Positions 1-6,863 of a DNA stretch of 7,772 nucleotides are shown here, one piece after another. The notes beneath the pieces were generated by a model. That model had not been told where the DNA came from. It did no database searches and saw only the letters and a list, made by a program, of their open reading frames with translations. The position numbers were made by a program, and so were the translations under genes. Source of the DNA: Bacteroidales bacterium (GTDB taxonomy: Bacteria > Bacteroidota > Bacteroidia > Bacteroidales > VadinHA17); NCBI GenBank assembly GCA_025455505.1, contig JALOMK010000100.1, positions 1-7,772 of the forward strand. Direction: 5' to 3'. Each line of letters begins with the position of its first letter. The stretch's first letter is position 1.

Positions 1-230
1 TTACAGTTCTTCCCGGGTTTGACAACCACTTTTACCTCCATAGGGGAGTTCTGATAGCTGATCACAAACGTCCTGAACTTTTCGCCGTTTATAACGAACT
101 GTTCATCGGCCGTTTCAATCTTGTAGTCACCCAGTGCGGTGTTTGTCTTTCCACTCGCAACCAGTTCCCGCGTGAAACATGCAGTACTGAACGCTACTGT
201 CAGTAATGCTGCGATGATTAATCTTTTCAT
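1..230 (-). CDS. small exported protein of unknown function (partial, C-terminus outside window)
   Basis: The frame opens with ATG at 230 and runs off the window edge without a stop, giving 76 complete residues. The N-terminus MKRLIIAALLTVAFSTACF is a classic signal peptide: two basic residues, a hydrophobic core, then small residues. The STAC could be a poor lipobox (Ser rather than Leu at -3) or just part of a signal peptidase I site, so lipidation is uncertain. The mature part is short, polar and beta-prone (LGDYKIETADEQFVINGEK, later ISYQNSPMEVKVVVKPG), and the visible end is Lys/Val rich with a Cys. I do not recognise the family. It reads in the same direction as the upstream oxidoreductase, but 143 bp with a repeat array separate them, so co-transcription is uncertain. 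That it is a real gene rests on the signal peptide and continuous frame. Confidence 0.6.
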   Translation of the reverse strand, partial: MKRLIIAALLTVAFSTACFTRELVASGKTNTALGDYKIETADEQFVINGEKFRTFVISYQNSPMEVKVVVKPGKNC

Positions 231-332
231 GGCTGTGAAGAATTAGTTATGACGAAATTATGTCAAACCAAAGCCCAAAAAAAGAGTCATTGCACAAGCT
301 GCAGATTCCGGTTCACAAACTGCAGGTTTTTC

Positions 333-372
333 GCCTTTATGCCCTTACGCCTTTGCGCCGTTATGCCTTTTT
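333..372. repeat. five imperfect tandem octamers behind the oxidoreductase stop codon
   Basis: Five consecutive 8-bp units can be read: GCCTTTAT (333), GCCCTTAC (341), GCCTTTGC (349), GCCGTTAT (357) and GCCTTTTT (365). All share GCC at positions 1-3 and T at positions 5 and 6 (GCCnTTnn). The array ends one base before the oxidoreductase stop codon (374-376 on the minus strand). It is non-coding on the evidence here. Degenerate arrays of GCCTTTGC-like octamers occur in many bacterial genomes as intergenic repeats of unknown function, and this looks like a short degraded example. Confidence 0.6.
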
Positions 373-373
373 G

Positions 374-1732
374 TTACAGACTCCAGCCCTTCCTGTATTC
401 GCAGTGCAGGTACTTGTCGGCATCAGGCATGTTCGGGAAGCTCAGTTTTACGGGATCGAACTGCAAGATTGTACTTCCGAGTTTCTCCTTCACGGCCTTG
501 CGAAGGGCTACGTTGCCAAGCAGTACGGTTTCTGTCAGCGGACCCGCCCATTCAAAATCGCTGCCGGCGGCTGCTCCTCCCTTGCAGGCTGCTATCCACT
601 CTTCTTCATGGCCTGGTGATGAGGGAATTGTTGGCTTCGGGGCTGTATACGAATTCCTGAGTGACAGAGGAAGTATTTTGTCATCGAGTATTTTACCCTT
701 ATCGCCTACATAGAGTGTCCCTCCGACTCCCATCTGCATTCCCTCGGCCAGGTCAGGAAGGTTAAAGGGCCTCAGGCCGCCGTCGTACCATGTAAGAGTT
801 ACGGGCGGCATATCGCCTCTTGCGGGAAACTGGTACTTCACTATCGATGCCAGAGGATAGCTCTCGTCGTTCACAAGAGTCGAAACTGCTTCAACAGTCA
901 GGGGATACTTCAGCTTCAGGGCCCTGAAAATGGGATCGAGCGAGTGGCAGCCTATATCGCCGAGAGCACCGGTTCCAAAGTCCCACCAGCCCCTCCACCT
1001 GAAAGGATGGTATGCAGGGTTATATGGTCTTTCAGGTGCCGGTCCCAGGAAGAGGTCCCAGTCGAGCGTCGCCGGAACTGCCGATTCTTCCGCCGGTCTT
1101 GGTACACCCTGAGGCCAGTAGGTCCTGAACATTCCATTATTGGGTCTGTCAGTCCACACATGTACCTCACGTACGGGTCCGATTACGCCATCCCAGATCA
1201 TCTCTCGCAGGCGCCTCGGCCCGTCTCCTGCCTGTCCCTGGTTGCCCATCTGGGTTGCTACCTTGTATTCCTTCGCAGCTTTGGCAAGTACACGGGCTTC
1301 ATAAACTGTATGTGTCAACGGCTTCTGGGTGAAGGTGTGCTTTCCCCTCCTCATTGCTTCCATGCTTATGCACGCGTGTGTATGGTCGGATGTGGCAATT
1401 ATAACTGCATCAATGTCCTTCTGGCTGTCGAGCATCACCCTGTAATCCTTGTACTGCTTCGCGCCGGGGTATGTTTTAAAGACCTTTTGTGTTGGCTCGC
1501 CCCAGTCGACGTCACACAGGGCGACAATATTTTCAGTTTTCGCTACATTTACAAGATTGCTTCTTCCCATCCCCGCAATACCCACTCCTGCAATGTTCAG
1601 CTTGTCGCTGGGGGCCCTGTGACCCAACTGTGATACAGCGTTTGCCGGCACTATTGTAAGCCCGGCAGCAGCGGTGGCAGATGCTGATATGAAGCCTCTG
1701 CGACTGATTGTGTGCTTTTCTTTGTTGTTCAT
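374..1732 (-). CDS. Tat-exported Gfo/Idh/MocA family oxidoreductase
   Basis: The protein has 452 residues, normal for this family of NAD(P)-dependent sugar or cyclitol dehydrogenases. Substrate cannot be told from sequence. Near the N-terminus is a twin-arginine signal (SRRGF, about 10-14, followed by an Ala-rich hydrophobic stretch), so it is expected to be exported folded with cofactor bound. The Rossmann motif AGVGIAGMG lies near 48-56. The family's usual EKP motif reads TQKPL here (136-139 for QKPL), as in the secreted subfamily of Bacteroidota and Planctomycetes. The C-terminal half has the conserved WRGWWDFGTGALGDIGCH stretch, with likely catalytic Asp259 and His263. The frame stays open upstream to 1780, but that start lies upstream of the -7 box of a strong promoter (1756-1786), so ATG 1732 is preferred. 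The gene is divergent from the kinase operon; no functional link is evident. GH109 glycosidases share this fold but lack the QKPL motif. Confidence 0.93.
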   Translation of the reverse strand: MNNKEKHTISRRGFISASATAAAGLTIVPANAVSQLGHRAPSDKLNIAGVGIAGMGRSNLVNVAKTENIVALCDVDWGEPTQKVFKTYPGAKQYKDYRVMLDSQKDIDAVIIATSDHTHACISMEAMRRGKHTFTQKPLTHTVYEARVLAKAAKEYKVATQMGNQGQAGDGPRRLREMIWDGVIGPVREVHVWTDRPNNGMFRTYWPQGVPRPAEESAVPATLDWDLFLGPAPERPYNPAYHPFRWRGWWDFGTGALGDIGCHSLDPIFRALKLKYPLTVEAVSTLVNDESYPLASIVKYQFPARGDMPPVTLTWYDGGLRPFNLPDLAEGMQMGVGGTLYVGDKGKILDDKILPLSLRNSYTAPKPTIPSSPGHEEEWIAACKGGAAAGSDFEWAGPLTETVLLGNVALRKAVKEKLGSTILQFDPVKLSFPNMPDADKYLHCEYRKGWSL

Positions 1733-1755
1733 AGGGATAGTATTGGTGTATAATC

Positions 1756-1786
1756 CAAATTTACCATAATATTGACTCAAAACAAA
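1756..1786 (-). promoter_or_regulatory. Bacteroidota-type promoter for the oxidoreductase gene
   Basis: On the minus strand there is TTTG (complement of 1783-1786), exactly 19 bp, then TAAATTTG (complement of 1756-1763). This matches the known Bacteroidota sigma-ABfr consensus TTTG-N19-21-TAnnTTTG at every fixed base. Transcription would start near 1750 and give a leader of about 18 nt before ATG 1732. This excludes the longer in-frame start at 1780, which lies inside the promoter. Confidence 0.7.
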
Positions 1787-1823
1787 ATGGCTTGGTCGGC
1801 TTCAGTGGCATGAGCCTTTTTGC

Positions 1824-1846
1824 TAACTTTGGAGACAATTCAGGAG
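1824..1846 (+). promoter_or_regulatory. candidate -7 box and ribosome binding site for the kinase operon
   Basis: TAACTTTG at 1824-1831 fits the Bacteroidota -7 consensus TAnnTTTG, but I see no TTTG at the proper distance upstream, so the promoter is only half supported. AGGAG follows at 1842-1846, 8 nt before a GTG at 1855. If the box is used, transcription begins around 1836-1840, downstream of the alternative ATG at 1810 and TTG at 1792. Both signals therefore favour GTG 1855 as the start of the kinase. Confidence 0.4.
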
Positions 1847-1854
1847 ATAATAAA

Positions 1855-4416
1855 GTGAAAAGGACCCCGGTAAAGACAATTACAGGTGTTTTAATGAGCC
1901 TTGCAATAATAGTGCTTACAGCCACCGGCTATTTATCGTACAGGAACTTCTCCGCAATTGTGGCCTCGATGAACGTCGACCTTACTCCCAGCCTGAGGCT
2001 TATGAATATCCGCGATCTGTCAATGGACATTCAGAATGCCGAGAACAGCATCAGGATCTTTTCTGTGACAGGCGACAGCAGCGACCTGCAGACTTACTAT
2101 AAATCAATCAAAACCCTTGACGCCAGGATAGCAAGCCTGCGGATGGAATGCCTGAATGATCCCGACCTCCTCGAACAGACTGACACAATATCGGCCCTGA
2201 TCAATGACAATATTGAATTATGGCAGGAACTGCTTCTCCTCAACAATAACGAGAAAGTTGCGGAAGAACTGAAGCAAATTGCAAAACAGATCGATAAGGC
2301 CACAGTAGTTGAACCACGCAAAACAGAAATCACTGAGAAAAAAATTGAAGATGAACAGCCGGTTGTTGAAGTTAAGGAGGAAGAGAAGGAGAAACCTGGT
2401 TTCTTTAAAAGGCTCTTTGGCAAGAAAAAGGAGACTCCTGCAGATACTGCTGCTACGGTTCCGCCTTACACTCCCCCTGTGATACTCCCGGAACCTCTTC
2501 CTGAACCCCAGCCACCTTCAGGGGCAACAATCTCGACTGAAAAAAAAGAAGAAATAAAGCTGAACCTGGGTAAGATCCAGAAAGATGATGAGGATGCGAG
2601 GCTGAAGCTGGCTGAGCAGGAAACGCGTATTGCACTTAAAGGCACAAGACTAAAAGAGAAAATCTACGACCTTATCTCGAGGATGGAAAACGAGGCAAGG
2701 CTCATGAGCAATGCCAAGAAGGAGGAGGCTGAATGGCTTGCCCGGCAGACATTCAAATGGCTCCTTGCATTTATAATCACTGGAACTGTCCTTGCCTTGT
2801 CGGTCATAATCACAGTCATCTCATATGTAAGGAAGTCCGATACCTATAACCTTGCCATAATAAGATCGCGCGACGAAGCAGAGGAACTTGCACGTACAAA
2901 AGAGCTCTTCATGGCCAACATGAGCCACGAGATCAGGACTCCGGTCACTGCAATAGCCGGGTTTACCGAACAGCTGATGCACGATATCAGCGACCCGGAG
3001 AGTGCAAAAACACTGGGAATTATTAAATCGTCGGCGGATCATCTTTCGCGGATAATCAATGATGTACTTGATTTTTCAAAACTTCATAATGAGAGAATCT
3101 CCTTTGAAACAGTCAATTTCAGCCTGCGCAAAATATTCGGTGAAGTGGAGACTATATTCAGGAGGGAAGCAGCAAGAAACGATACCACTCTCAGTTTTTC
3201 TATCTCACCTTCCACTCCGGCAGCCCTGTCGGGCGATCCTTACCGCCTGAGGCAGGTTCTCATAAACCTCGTAAGCAATGCAGTCAAATTCACGAAAGGA
3301 GGAAAGGTGCATTTCTCAGCCGACTCTGAAAAAAGGAAGGATGGCAAACTTGACCTTGTGATCAAGGTCACCGACACTGGCATCGGCATTGAGGAGAGCA
3401 AGATAAATCTTGTATTCGAGGACTTCACCCAGGCAGAGATGAGCACAACAAGAAAGTACGGCGGAACAGGCCTCGGTCTTTCAATAGTAAAGAGGATTAC
3501 AGAGATGCAGGGAGGGACTGTAAGCATAAAGAGCAGGAGAGGCCAGGGGACCCAGATATGCTGCACGATACCATTCATTGAGGGCGATGAAAGCCTTATT
3601 GGCGACGAACAACCTCTCGCGACAGACCTGCCCGGGGAAGTGAAAAAACTCAGGGTACTAATTGTTGACGACGAAGAATATAACCGAATGCTTTTCAGGA
3701 TGATACTTAACCGCTGGGGAATCAGCTACAGCGAGGCGACAGACGGAAAAGAAGCTTTGGAGGCCCTTCGGATAAAGGAATACGATATAGTATTCATGGA
3801 TGCCAGGATGCCTCATATGGACGGGCTGACCTCAACTGTTCTGATCAGGAATGACCTGAAGCTAAGCATACCTGTTATTTGCATATCAGCCGCTCCTCCG
3901 GATGACGGTGGTGAAAAATTCAGGGCTGCCGGTATGGACAGCTTTCTCATGAAGCCCTTTAACGAGGGCCAGCTCCTTACAGCAATCATGGGAGTTATGC
4001 CATCTGTCAGGAATGTGTGGGCTGCCAGGGTCAGAGCCGAAACACGAAATTTGCATGAAAACGTGACGGCTGATCCGGCTGCAATCTACACACTGGCAGG
4101 CGGTGACATGACATTTGCAAGACAAATGCTGCTGTCCTTTATCGAAACTACAGGTGCAGGTATTGAGAGTCTTGAGAGGGCATTGGAAGCAGGTGACGGA
4201 AAGGAAATTTCAGGCACTGCCCACAGGCTACTGCCTCCCTGCCGCCACGTTGGTGCAGCCGGCATGTGCTCACTGCTTAAAAGAATTGAGGACGAAGCAG
4301 GAATGGCAGGGGCCAAAGCTGAAAGCGTTCAGATGCTCAGGCTTCTGGCAACTGAATTTTCAAAAGTGAAGGAAATCATAACTGCCGAGATACGGAAGAT
4401 AGAGGAACATACCTAA
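1855..4416 (+). CDS. hybrid sensor histidine kinase (TM-sensor-TM-HisKA-HATPase-REC-HPt)
   Basis: The 853-residue membrane kinase senses a periplasmic cue and passes phosphate His to Asp to His. TM1 is near 9-29 and TM2 near 302-325, enclosing about 270 periplasmic residues with a helical, CHASE3-like start. An unusual charged and proline-rich insertion occupies roughly 151-230 (FFKRLFGKKK at 183-192). No HAMP or PAS domain is seen. The H-box is SHEIRTP with His358, the N-box NLVSNAVKF is at 471-479, G1 DTGIGI at 507-512 and G2 GGTGLGL at 536-542. The receiver has Asp605/606, phospho-acceptor Asp649 and Lys700. The C-terminal HPt has His790 in AHRLLPPCRHVGA, a variant lacking the usual Lys-Gly after the His. 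A sigma-54 response regulator follows after 15 bp and is the obvious phosphate recipient. GTG 1855 has a good ribosome binding site (AGGAG, spacing 8). ATG 1810 (868 aa) and TTG 1792 (874 aa) are alternatives. Family call is very sure; start and ligand are not. Confidence 0.93.
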   Translation: MKRTPVKTITGVLMSLAIIVLTATGYLSYRNFSAIVASMNVDLTPSLRLMNIRDLSMDIQNAENSIRIFSVTGDSSDLQTYYKSIKTLDARIASLRMECLNDPDLLEQTDTISALINDNIELWQELLLLNNNEKVAEELKQIAKQIDKATVVEPRKTEITEKKIEDEQPVVEVKEEEKEKPGFFKRLFGKKKETPADTAATVPPYTPPVILPEPLPEPQPPSGATISTEKKEEIKLNLGKIQKDDEDARLKLAEQETRIALKGTRLKEKIYDLISRMENEARLMSNAKKEEAEWLARQTFKWLLAFIITGTVLALSVIITVISYVRKSDTYNLAIIRSRDEAEELARTKELFMANMSHEIRTPVTAIAGFTEQLMHDISDPESAKTLGIIKSSADHLSRIINDVLDFSKLHNERISFETVNFSLRKIFGEVETIFRREAARNDTTLSFSISPSTPAALSGDPYRLRQVLINLVSNAVKFTKGGKVHFSADSEKRKDGKLDLVIKVTDTGIGIEESKINLVFEDFTQAEMSTTRKYGGTGLGLSIVKRITEMQGGTVSIKSRRGQGTQICCTIPFIEGDESLIGDEQPLATDLPGEVKKLRVLIVDDEEYNRMLFRMILNRWGISYSEATDGKEALEALRIKEYDIVFMDARMPHMDGLTSTVLIRNDLKLSIPVICISAAPPDDGGEKFRAAGMDSFLMKPFNEGQLLTAIMGVMPSVRNVWAARVRAETRNLHENVTADPAAIYTLAGGDMTFARQMLLSFIETTGAGIESLERALEAGDGKEISGTAHRLLPPCRHVGAAGMCSLLKRIEDEAGMAGAKAESVQMLRLLATEFSKVKEIITAEIRKIEEHT

Positions 4417-4431
4417 TCAACCTTTCAATGT

Positions 4432-5781
4432 ATGAGTGACAGGGCTTTGAAAATATTTGTAGTTGAAGACAGCGAGTGGTATAACAAACTGCTCGTATAC
4501 ACCCTTTCGCTGAATCCCGATTACGAAATCAGGAGTTTTCTTACCGGAACTGATTTCCTTAAGGCTCTGGGAGAAAAACCCGATATTGTAACTCTCGATT
4601 ACAGGCTACCGGATACCACCGGTCTCGAACTTTTGCTTAAGATAAAAAGCAGTGATCCCGACATCCAGGTCATACTGATCTCTGAGCAGGATGATATTGA
4701 AATGGCTGTAAAGCTGCTGAAAGAGGGTGCAATTGATTACATAACAAAGACTAATGATATCAAGGAGAGGCTTCTCAATACTATCCGGAACATTGCAAGC
4801 GGGATAGATCTCAGAAGAGAAGTCACAAGCCTCAGGAAAGAAGTCCAGAAGCGTTACAGCTTCAGAAAGAGCATACAGGGAGAGAGCCCTGCCATAAAGA
4901 GAGTCTTCGAGCTGATTGAGAAGGCGTGCAGCACAAATATAACGGTCAGTATTTCCGGCGAAACCGGTACCGGCAAGGAATTGGTTGCCAAGGCAATACA
5001 CTACAACTCCCCGCGTCGCGAGAATCAGTTCGTAGCAGTCAACGTAGCCGCAATACCCTCGGAACTGATAGAATCAGAACTTTTCGGTCATGAGAAGGGA
5101 GCCTTTACAGGAGCACTTACAAGGAGAAAAGGAAAGTTCGAAGAAGCTGACGGCGGAACACTATTCCTCGATGAGATAGGTGAAATGGATCCCGGCATGC
5201 AGGTAAAGCTCCTCAGGGCACTGCAGGAGAAGGAAATAGTGAGGATCGGGAGCAACAAGCCTGTCAGGACCGACTGTCGGATCATTGTAGCCACAAACAA
5301 GGTGCTGAAGGAGGAGGTGAAGAAGGGCCGATTCCGGGAAGACCTTTATTACAGGATACTGGGCCTGCCGGTGGAACTGCCTCCGCTAAGGGATCGGGGA
5401 AACGACATTATGATACTTGCCAGGCATTTCATAGAGAGCTTCTGCAAAGAGAATGACCTTGTGATGAAGCGCCTGTCGGAAGGAGCGCAGAAGAAGCTGA
5501 TGGAGTATTCATTCCCGGGCAATGTGAGGGAACTGAAGTCACTCGTGGAACTGGCAGTCACTCTTGCAGGCGATGATGAAATAGGGTCTCAGGACATACT
5601 TGCCGACCCTGAGGCTGAGGCACAGGGACCTCCGGCCGGAGATCTTACTATGAAGGAGTATGAATTGCGCATCATCAGGGCCTCGATAAAAAAACACGGA
5701 GGTGATATAAGGAAGGCTGCCGCAGGGCTCGACATCGGAGTGTCAACAATATACAGGATACTCAAGGAGTCGGAGGGCTGA
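4432..5781 (+). CDS. NtrC-family sigma-54-dependent response regulator
   Basis: The 449-residue cytoplasmic activator opens RpoN promoters by ATP hydrolysis when phosphorylated. The receiver (1-120) has acidic pocket Glu12/Asp13, phospho-acceptor Asp56, Ser84 and Lys106, all canonical. A short coiled linker (about 125-142) leads to the AAA+ domain: Walker A GETGTGKE at 176-183, the sigma-54 contact loop GAFTGA at 223-228, Walker B GTLFLDEIG at 242-250, a FREDLYYRL-type arginine-finger region near 301-310 (FREDLYYRIL) and FPGNVREL at 361-368. The C-terminus (about 407-446) is a Fis-type helix-turn-helix ending in the recognition helix region VSTIYRILKE. Length and order match the NtrC/AtoC group, with nothing missing. 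It lies 15 bp behind the hybrid kinase, so the two are surely one operon and cognate partners. The start is ATG 4432 with no Shine-Dalgarno, usual in this phylum. Targets are not shown by the protein; a sigma-54-like element at 6864-6879 is one candidate. Confidence 0.95.
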   Translation: MSDRALKIFVVEDSEWYNKLLVYTLSLNPDYEIRSFLTGTDFLKALGEKPDIVTLDYRLPDTTGLELLLKIKSSDPDIQVILISEQDDIEMAVKLLKEGAIDYITKTNDIKERLLNTIRNIASGIDLRREVTSLRKEVQKRYSFRKSIQGESPAIKRVFELIEKACSTNITVSISGETGTGKELVAKAIHYNSPRRENQFVAVNVAAIPSELIESELFGHEKGAFTGALTRRKGKFEEADGGTLFLDEIGEMDPGMQVKLLRALQEKEIVRIGSNKPVRTDCRIIVATNKVLKEEVKKGRFREDLYYRILGLPVELPPLRDRGNDIMILARHFIESFCKENDLVMKRLSEGAQKKLMEYSFPGNVRELKSLVELAVTLAGDDEIGSQDILADPEAEAQGPPAGDLTMKEYELRIIRASIKKHGGDIRKAAAGLDIGVSTIYRILKESEG

Positions 5782-5818
5782 ATGTACAGACCATACTGAA
5801 ACCCGGCAATACCGAATG

Positions 5819-5835
5819 GGCAAGGTTAACCTGCC
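5819..5835. terminator. weak hairpin between convergent genes
   Basis: GGCA-a-GG, loop TTAA, CC-TGCC forms a 6-bp stem with one bulged A, built around the perfect palindrome AGGTTAACCT (5823-5832). It sits between the stop codons of the convergent response regulator and glycosylase-like genes, where a shared terminator would be expected. There is no T-run on either side, so it is not a canonical intrinsic terminator. Confidence 0.25.
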
Positions 5836-5843
5836 ACTGTCAA

Positions 5844-6593
5844 TCAGTTTATAATATAGTATTTCATGGCTGCCGGGTCAAGGTTTTCTGAAATTATCGC
5901 AGCATCGAGCACTGCCGGAAATATGCCGGCTTTTTCACAGAGAAGCTGTATGCCGTCCGACACCATATGGTAGAAATGGATATCCTGAAGTGCCTTAAGT
6001 GAAAATGATACTGGAAAGCCGAATTCCCTGAGCCATTTTATTGTCAAAAGGTCAATGGGTAACTCGTAACGTGATATGCCGAGGTTCAGAAGGAAGATCC
6101 TGGACCTGGAAGAACCGAAACCCTTAAACATCCTGTCGATGCGGTCGGCCAGTTCTCTTTCCACTGATTTCCCCGGCGGATTCCCTGCCCAGGAATCAAG
6201 CTCATCAACAAGCTCCCATTCGGAGTTTTCGAGGTTAATGTAGCTGGCAGTGAACCAGTCCGGAACTGAATCTATGTGACCTGAAAGGCCATTTTCCCTG
6301 AGCAGGTCTGTAAGTATCCCTTTCAGGTTTGTTTCGTTCTCAAGCAACCTGTGGCTGAGAGGAAAGGGCTCCCTGTTAAGGAGTGCAGCCGCCCGCTTGT
6401 CAATGTCAGTCCTTTTCGCAGGCGTCATGAGGCAGGCCAGCAATGATTTTATTACAGCGTCCCTGTCGGTAACTATGTTGTTCCTGTTGATATTCCTGTC
6501 AGTCCTGTTGTCGATTATGAGGCTCCTCCTCTTTTCGACATATGCCTTTAACCTGTTAATATCCTCTTCTGATATATCCCATATGATTCTCAT
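5844..6593 (-). CDS. HhH-GPD-like DNA glycosylase-superfamily protein, Lys position replaced by Ser
   Basis: This 249-residue cytoplasmic protein is all-helical in appearance, with no signal peptide or membrane segment. Residues about 156-195 resemble the helix-hairpin-helix and catalytic Asp region of base-excision glycosylases: FKGFGSSRSRIFLLNL corresponds to the LPGVGRKTAN hairpin, and YELPID with Asp181 to the VDTH segment that carries the catalytic Asp. Bifunctional members have Lys in the hairpin; here that position is Ser162, so lyase activity by the usual mechanism is unlikely. The segment after it (KWLREFGFPVSFS, then DGIQLLCEKAGIFPAVLDAA) recalls uncharacterised bacterial HhH-GPD proteins. 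The N-terminal third (EEDINRLKAYVEKRR) matches nothing I know. The frame is open to a TTG at 6779, but the added basic, Cys-rich residues look non-coding, so ATG 6593 is chosen. It is convergent with the signalling operon and apparently unrelated to it. Family assignment is by motif recall only. Confidence 0.6.
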   Translation of the reverse strand: MRIIWDISEEDINRLKAYVEKRRSLIIDNRTDRNINRNNIVTDRDAVIKSLLACLMTPAKRTDIDKRAAALLNREPFPLSHRLLENETNLKGILTDLLRENGLSGHIDSVPDWFTASYINLENSEWELVDELDSWAGNPPGKSVERELADRIDRMFKGFGSSRSRIFLLNLGISRYELPIDLLTIKWLREFGFPVSFSLKALQDIHFYHMVSDGIQLLCEKAGIFPAVLDAAIISENLDPAAMKYYIIN

Positions 6594-6770
6594 AGCACAA
6601 TTTTTAGTGTCGGAATGCTGTATATACGTAAAGTTACGAGTTTTCAGAAACTTAATCCTCCTTTTATATACATATCGACATGCTGATCTTCTTGCGTAAA
6701 AACATAATTTAATCCGAACACCAGCTGTTTTAAGGCAGCTTCCGCTAATCTGAATATCCGCTTTCCCGAA

Positions 6771-6799
6771 TTGAGACAATTTTTCTCAAAATGAGAAAA
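6771..6799. repeat. overlapping inverted repeats (possible operator)
   Basis: TTTTCTCA (6781-6788) and TGAGAAAA (6792-6799) are perfect 8-bp inverted arms around AAA. The left arm also pairs with an earlier half-site: TTGAGA (6771-6776) and TCTCAA (6784-6789) are inverted with 7 bp between. Three alternating half-sites are thus packed into 29 bp, 130-158 bp upstream of the coiled-coil gene start. This could bind a dimeric regulator or form either of two exclusive hairpins. It is not followed by a T-run. Confidence 0.45.
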
Positions 6800-6834
6800 C
6801 AAGGACTGCAAGGTCTAATTTCATTCCTTTGGTT

Positions 6835-6857
6835 TGCAGCGATTTAACATGCAGCGA
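6835..6857. repeat. 8-bp direct repeat TGCAGCGA, 15-bp period
   Basis: TGCAGCGA occurs at 6835-6842 and again at 6850-6857, 15 bp apart start to start. The second copy ends 6 bp before the sigma-54-like element. This is possibly a regulator site, though the spacing is not a whole number of helical turns. Confidence 0.35.
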
Positions 6858-6863
6858 AGAGAT

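Noticed and set aside
231..332. Promoter or terminator between the small exported gene and the oxidoreductase.
   Set aside because: TAATTTCG and TTGACA are visible on the minus strand, but neither has a partner box at correct spacing. The two CTGCAG palindromes (300-323) could pair, but no T-run follows directly.
249..713. Plus-strand open frames over the end of the oxidoreductase (154, 119 and 63 residues).
   Set aside because: They overlap the oxidoreductase antisense and the octamer array, and show no signal peptide or recognisable motif.
944..1633. Long open frame on the plus strand opposite the oxidoreductase (229 residues).
   Set aside because: It is wholly antisense to a clear Gfo/Idh/MocA gene. 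Its translation is rich in Cys, Ser and His with no domain-like pattern, as expected from a codon-bias shadow.
374..1732. GH109 glycosidase identity for the oxidoreductase, since GH109 proteins share the fold and Tat signal.
   Set aside because: The sequence has QKPLTHTVYEAR and the WWDFGTGALGDIGCH block typical of the dehydrogenase-like subgroup, not the GH109-type active-site region.
6657..6662. Perfect AGGAGG on the minus strand inside the same extension.
   Set aside because: Only a CTG follows at a usable distance (9 nt) in frame, and genes of this phylum seldom depend on a Shine-Dalgarno sequence. Probably chance, although a CTG start cannot be fully excluded.
6594..6779. N-terminal extension of the glycosylase-like protein to a TTG at 6779.
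   Set aside because: The extra 62 residues are basic, Cys/Tyr-rich and unlike a folded domain, and the start codon is TTG. ATG 6593 begins a sensible helical sequence.
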